64,000 bases of DNA from Meghimatium bilineatum (Eukaryota; Mollusca; Gastropoda; Stylommatophora; Philomycidae). Below are positions 61,601-64,000 of this stretch, piece after piece. A model generated the notes under the pieces. The model did no database searches. It was not told the DNA's origin and was given only the letters and a program-made list of their open reading frames with translations. Position 1 is the first letter of the stretch. Each line of letters starts with the position of its first letter. The position numbers and the translations under genes are program-made. The DNA lies in contig CM067315.1 of the NCBI GenBank assembly GCA_034231615.1, positions 17,153,513 to 17,217,512 on the forward strand, read 5' to 3'.

Positions 61601-64000
61601 CAACGAAATCACGTGTAATAGGCCAGAATACACTCAATTCTAGCGTAGAAAGCTTCAGTACAATGGGTTTGTGAGTAATATGCTAGAATAACAGAGTTTT
61701 GGCGTACTAAACTGCAATAGACCCAATTCGTGCGTTATACGACAATTCTGAAGTAGTAAGCTACAATACACCAAATTCGTGTGTCCAGAATACAATTTCA
61801 GTTCTAGTAAGCTGCAGTACACTCAATTTGTTAGATATGCCAGAATACGAGATCTGACATACTAAACAGCAAGAGACCTAATTTGTGTGTAGTACGCCAG
61901 TTTTCTGACGTCTTAAGCTGCAATACATCAAATTAGTGTGTAAATTGCCAGGATATACAGAGTTCTGTTGTAGAAAGCTGCAGTACACTCAATTTGTGAG
62001 TAATATGCCAGAATACAACGAGTTCTAACGTAGTAAGCTACAATACACCAAATTCGTGTGCAGATTACAATTTCTGGTGTAGTAAGCTGCAATACAACGA
62101 AATCACGTGTAATAGACCAGAATACACTCAATTCTAGCGTAGAAAGCTTCAGTACAATGGGTTTGTGAGTAATATGCTAGAATAACAGAGTTTTGGCGTA
62201 CTAAACTGCAATAGACCCAATTCGTGCGTTATACGACAATTCTGAAGTAGTAAGCTACAATACACCAAATTCGTGTGTCCAGAATACAATTTCTGTTCTA
62301 GTAAGCTGCATTACACAATTTGTTAGTTATATGCCAGAATACAACGAGATCTGACATACTAAACAGCAAGAGACCTAATTTGTGTGTAGTACGCCAGTCT
62401 TCTGACGTCTTAAGCTGCAATACATCAAAGTAGTGTGTCCAGAATACAATTTCTGTTCTAGTAAGCTGCAGTACACTCAATTTGTTAGATATGCCAGAAT
62501 ACAACGAGATCTGACATACTAAACAGCAAGAGACCTAATTTGTGTGTAGTACGCCAGTTTTCTGACGTCTTAAGCTGCAATACATCATATTAGTGTGTAA
62601 ATTGCCAGGATATACAGAGTTCTGTTGTAGAAAGCTGCAGTACACTCAATTTGTGAGTAATATGCCAGAATACGAGTTCTAACGTAGTAAGCTACAATAA
62701 ACCAAATTCGTGTGCAGATTACAATTTCTGGTGTAGTAAGCTGCAATACAACGAAATCACGTGTAATAGACCAGAATACACTCAATTCTAGTGTAGAAAG
62801 CTTCAGTACAATGGGTGTGTGAGTAATATGCTAGAATAACAGAGTTTTGGCGTACTAAACTGCAATAGACCCAATTCGTGCGTAATACGACAATTCTGAA
62901 GTAGTAAGCTACAATACACCAAATTCGTGTGTCCAGAATACAATATCTGGTGTAGTAAGCTGAAATACAACGAAATCACGTGTAATAGACCAGAATACAC
63001 TCAATTCTAGTGTAGAAAGCTTCAGTACAATGGGTTTGTGAGTAATATGCCAGAATACAACGAGTTCAAACGTAGTAAGCTACAATACACCAAATTCGTG
63101 TGCAGAATACAATTTCTGGTGTAGTACGCTGCAATACAACGAAATCACGTGTAATAGACCAGAATACACTCAATTCTAGTGTAGAAAGCTTCAGTACAAT
63201 GGGTTTGTGAGTAATATGCTAGAATAACATAGTTTTGGCGTACTAAACTGCAATAGACCCAATTCGTGCGTTATACGACAATTTTGAAGTAGTAAGCTAC
63301 AATACACCAAAGTAGTGTGTCCAGAATACAATTTCTGTTCTAGTAAGCTGCAGTACACTCAATTTGTTAGATATGCCAGAATACAACGAGATCTGACATA
63401 CTAAACAGCAAGAGACCTAATTTGTGTGTAGTACGCCAGTTTTCTGACGTCTTAAGCTGCAATACATCATATTAGTGTGTAAATTGCCAGGATATACAGA
63501 GTTCTGTTGTAGAAAGCTGCAGTACACTCAATTTGTGAGTAATATGCCAGAATACAACGAGTTCTAACGTAGTAAGCTACAATACACCAAATTCGTGTGC
63601 AGATTACAATTTCTGGTGTAGTAAGCTGCAATACAACGAAATCACGTGTAATAGACCAGAATACACTCAATTCTAGTGTAGAAAGCTTCAGTACAATGGG
63701 TGTGTGAGTAATATGCTAGAATAACAGAGTTTTGGCGTACTAAACTGCAATAGACCCAATTCGTGCGTTATACGACAATTCTGAAGTAGTAAGCTACAAT
63801 ACACCAAATTCGTGTGTCCAGAATACAATTTCTGTTCTAGTAGGCTGCAGTACACTCAATTTGTTAGATATGCCAGAATACAACGAGATCTGACATACTA
63901 AACAGCAAGAGACCTAATTTGTGTGTAGTACGCCAGTTTTCTGACGTCTTAAGCTGCAATACATAATATTAGTGTGTAAATTGCCAGGATATACAGAGTT
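58620..64000. repeat. Distinct satellite subfamily, right end
   Basis: Related subunits with their own diagnostic words: AAATCACGTGTAATAG, GTACAATGGGT, ACAGAGTTTTGGCGTACTA, GTGCGTTATACGACAATTC, ACGAGATCTGACATACT and TTGCCAGGATATACAGAG. A marked open-frame landmark recurs at 59886, 61265, 61928, 62585 and 63467 (steps 1,379, 663, 657 and 882 bp), so HOR units here are shorter and vary by whole subunits. The array runs off the end of the window. Confidence 0.93.

Noticed and set aside
1..64000. Telomere, rRNA, tRNA or canonical CENP-B box sequences
   Set aside because: No telomeric short-repeat tract, conserved RNA-gene segment or CENP-B box pattern was seen when reading the subunits; this was by eye, not by a computed scan.

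Overview
This is 64 kb of AT-rich eukaryotic DNA, probably from an invertebrate animal. About 82% of it is one satellite family. I see no intact host gene, tRNA or rRNA gene, and no bacterial features. The animal assignment rests on two copies of an APE-type non-LTR retrotransposon (LINE) whose endonuclease and reverse transcriptase resemble elements common in flatworms, molluscs and cnidarians. The species cannot be read from the sequence.

The satellite is built from related subunits of 51-60 bp. Most contain a GTGAGTAATATGCCAGAATAC-like start and a TGACGTA...AAGCT core. Five subunits (60+51+60+53+58 bp, for example 39195-39476) form a 282-bp pentamer, and pentamers are arranged in several levels of higher-order repeat (HOR).

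Layout: 1-1972, diverged satellite. 1973-7858, a decayed non-satellite insert with a minus-strand gag-like gene (CCHC zinc knuckle, RRM, long coiled coil, charged tail), about 3.2 kb of probably decayed sequence, and an LTR-like end. 7859-9544, satellite. 9545-14684, four copies of a 1,281-bp HOR. 14685-21480, mixed satellite. 21481-24801, an HOR of 1,746 and 1,575 bp. 26125-37760, a 5,818-bp segment present twice in tandem, each copy holding the same 5'-truncated, twice-frameshifted LINE. 36255-54240, an irregular HOR with units of 2,375, 1,982, 2,375, 2,375, 3,388 and 2,936 bp. 54241-58619, mixed satellite. 58620-64000, a distinct satellite subfamily carrying a CACGTG motif.

The biological story is array evolution: subunit, pentamer, HOR and large tandem duplication by unequal exchange, with one LINE insertion copied along with its surroundings. 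This resembles a centromeric, pericentromeric or sex-chromosome heterochromatin array, but the sequence does not say which. All satellite open frames of 60 codons or more lie on the minus strand and look like by-products of base composition. Boundaries were found by eye and repeat identity was not computed.
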